A DNA stretch of 64,000 nucleotides from an uncultured Pelagibacteraceae bacterium (GTDB lineage: Bacteria > Pseudomonadota > Alphaproteobacteria > Pelagibacterales > Pelagibacteraceae): positions 18,134-82,133 of the forward strand of contig CACFYB010000003.1 in NCBI GenBank assembly GCA_902570425.1, read 5' to 3'. Below, one piece after another: positions 62,470 through 64,000 of the stretch (its first letter is position 1; every line of letters starts with the position of its first letter). Under the pieces are notes generated by a model that did no database searches, was not told the DNA's origin, and saw only the letters and a list, made by a program, of their open reading frames with translations. Position numbers and translations under genes: made by a program.

Positions 62470-63488
62470 ATATAATAATTACAGGTGGATGTGGTTTTAT
62501 AGGAAATGCTCTTAGTTTATTTTTGAAAAAAAATCTTAGAAATTCAAAAATTTTAAGTGTGGATAATTTAAGTAAAAGTTATTCAAAATTTAATCAAAAA
62601 CTTTTGATCAAAAATAAAATTAAAAATAAAAAGATTGACTTAGGAAAATTCAATTCTCTGATTAATCTAAAGTTTAAAGCAGACATTATAATTGATTGTT
62701 CAGCTGAACCGGCAGTTGAAATATCAAGAAAAAAAATCAATAAAGTTATTAAAAGTAATTTTTTAAGTACATTAAACGTTTTAGAGAAGGCTAAAAAAGA
62801 TAAATCAAAAATAATATTTATTTCCAGTAGTAGAGTTTATCCGATTAAAAGTTCATATGAGAAATTTAAAATTTTTAAAAAATTAAAAAAACATCAAACA
62901 TTTAATGAAAATTCTAATTTGACTGGACAAAAAACTATTTATGGATTGACAAAATTTGCATCTGAAAATTTAATTGAAGAGTATAATTACTCAAAAAATT
63001 TGGATTATATTATCAATCGTTGTGGATTAATTTCGGGCCCTGGTCAATATGGAAAAGTTGAACAAGGATTGATAAGTCTTTGGATGTGGAGTCATATGAA
63101 TAAACTTAATCTTTCATATATAGGTTATAAAGGTACAGGTGAACAAATAAGAGATGTATTATTTGTTGATGATTTTTGTAAATTGGTACTCATACAAATT
63201 AACAATTTTAATAGATTTAAGAATAATTTATTTTGTATAGGTGGTGGTTCTAAAAATGCTATCAAATTAAAAAAACTAACTGATATGTGTGAAATAATAA
63301 CTGGTAATAGGTTAAAGATTTCCAAAAAAATGAAAACATCAATTTATGATATTCCATATTACGTAACATCACTTAATAAAATAAATAAATTCTCAAATTG
63401 GATGCCTGAAACAAATTTAGAAAAAGGCTTAAAAGAAATCTATAAATGGATGAAAATAAATCAAAATAAAATAAGGAATTTTTTTTGA
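62466..63488 (+). CDS. Extended SDR sugar-nucleotide epimerase, CDP-paratose 2-epimerase-like
   Basis: The 340-residue SDR has IIITGGCGFIGNAL (NAD+ loop), ISSSRVYP (catalytic Ser region) and the YxxxK pair in YGLTKFASENLI. The C-terminal half (GEQIRDVLFVDDFCKLV, FCIGGGSKNAIKLKKL and a final KINKFSNWMPETNLEKGLKEIYKWM) matches CDP-paratose/tyvelose 2-epimerase layouts better than RmlB or GalE. It overlaps both neighbours by 4 bp. The exact sugar nucleotide is inferred from similarity only. Confidence 0.75.
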   Translation: MNIIITGGCGFIGNALSLFLKKNLRNSKILSVDNLSKSYSKFNQKLLIKNKIKNKKIDLGKFNSLINLKFKADIIIDCSAEPAVEISRKKINKVIKSNFLSTLNVLEKAKKDKSKIIFISSSRVYPIKSSYEKFKIFKKLKKHQTFNENSNLTGQKTIYGLTKFASENLIEEYNYSKNLDYIINRCGLISGPGQYGKVEQGLISLWMWSHMNKLNLSYIGYKGTGEQIRDVLFVDDFCKLVLIQINNFNRFKNNLFCIGGGSKNAIKLKKLTDMCEIITGNRLKISKKMKTSIYDIPYYVTSLNKINKFSNWMPETNLEKGLKEIYKWMKINQNKIRNFF

Positions 63489-64000
63489 CGAAATATGTAA
63501 TAATTACCGGATCTTCAGGATTAGTAGGTTCAGAAACCTCAGTTTTTTTTGGGAATAAGAATTTTAAGGTGCTTGGAATAGACAATGATAGTAGATCATA
63601 TTTTTTTGGAAAATCAGCAAGCACAAAAAAGATGACAAAAAATTTAGAAAACAATATAAAAAATTTTAAAAGTTATAATATTGATATAAGAAACATAAAA
63701 AAACTAGAGAACATCTTTAAAAAATATAAAAATAAGATTAAGTGTATAATTCATTGCGCAGCCCAACCTTCTCATGACTGGGCGTCGAAGGAACCTTTAA
63801 CAGATTTTTCTATAAATGCTAACGGAACATTAAATCTTTTATATTTGACCAACAAATATTGTAAAAAAAGTGTTTTTATATACGTGTCAACAAATAAAGT
63901 TTACGGAGATTTGCCAAATTTTTTGCCTTTAAAAGAAAAAAAGAAGCGATTTGAGATTAAGAGGCGTCATAAATTTTATAAAGGTGTTAATGAAGAAATG
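63485..64000 (+). CDS. CDP-paratose 2-epimerase-like SDR, N-terminal part (cut by window end)
   Basis: Translation from TTG at 63485 (overlapping the previous stop by 4 bp) is open to the window end, 172 codons. It reads VIITGSSGLVGSETSVFF (NAD+ loop), LGIDNDSRSYFFG, IIHCAAQPSHDWASKEP, NANGTLNLL and STNKVYGDLPNFLPL. The STNKVYGD-P motif is characteristic of CDP-paratose/tyvelose 2-epimerases (RfbE). It is a second SDR of the same group directly after the first. The ORF track lacks it because there is no stop in the window. Confidence 0.8.
   Translation, partial: MTKYVIITGSSGLVGSETSVFFGNKNFKVLGIDNDSRSYFFGKSASTKKMTKNLENNIKNFKSYNIDIRNIKKLENIFKKYKNKIKCIIHCAAQPSHDWASKEPLTDFSINANGTLNLLYLTNKYCKKSVFIYVSTNKVYGDLPNFLPLKEKKKRFEIKRRHKFYKGVNEEM

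Noticed and set aside
63125-63654. Minus-strand ORFs over the two SDR genes
   Set aside because: The plus-strand frames carry clear SDR motifs, while the minus frames do not.

Overview
The window looks like a chromosome segment of a SAR11 alphaproteobacterium (Candidatus Pelagibacter or a close relative). I infer this from the very low GC content, extreme gene packing (many 1-20 nt overlaps, no gene-free stretch over 300 nt), short proteins rich in Lys/Ile/Asn, and alphaproteobacterial gene orders such as rpsT-dnaA-dnaN, mutM/ubiE-ubiB-coaBC-dut, irr/fabA-fabB-fabI and helicase-fdxA-carD. No CRISPR array, insertion sequence, prophage, rRNA operon or recognisable defence system was seen.

Layout. 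1-2.9 kb: translation and RNA decay (infB end, rbfA, rpsO, pnp). 2.9-5.4 kb: fatty-acid operon fabA-fabB-fabI on the minus strand, divergent from an Irr/Fur-family iron regulator. 6.0-8.4 kb: rubrerythrin, a two-cluster Fe-S/CCG protein and a DUF3501 protein, behind a promoter carrying two copies of a motif that also covers the irr promoter. 8.4-13.5 kb: minus-strand ubiE-ubiB-coaBC-dut-E1-like-SH3 operon. 13.6-17.5 kb: mutM, rpsT, dnaA, dnaN. 17.5-21.0 kb: argH-lptM-lysA-plsC. 21-24.7 kb: TlpA-like thioredoxin, HIG1 protein, esterase, HNH protein, coq7, dsbB, yqaA. 24.7-31 kb: tRNA-Leu, acyl-CoA synthetase, a stand-alone gene for a 24-residue Lys/Arg/Ala peptide, and the Suv3-like helicase-TerB-FdxA-CarD operon. 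31-36.4 kb: aminotransferase, TAXI-TRAP transporter, thioesterase, tRNA-Arg. 36.4-43.8 kb: thiolase, AceE with its own lipoyl domain, AceF, EamA exporter, UppP. 44-50.7 kb: gltD-gltB and a hydrolase. 50.7-60.3 kb: a glycosyltransferase, then thrS-infC-rpmI-rplT-pheS-pheT-lepA. 60.3-64 kb: start of an AT-rich surface-polysaccharide region with two glycosyltransferases and two tandem CDP-paratose-2-epimerase-like genes, the last cut by the window end.

Most of the window is core metabolism and information processing. The parts that most deserve follow-up are: (1) a shared operator, GTTTAGAATnATTATAAT, whose last six bases are the -10 box of both the irr and rubrerythrin promoters; (2) the rubrerythrin/CCG/DUF3501 operon it appears to control; (3) the tiny +18 peptide gene with its own promoter-like element, 5'-UTR hairpin and terminator; and (4) the lipoyl-AceE fusion.
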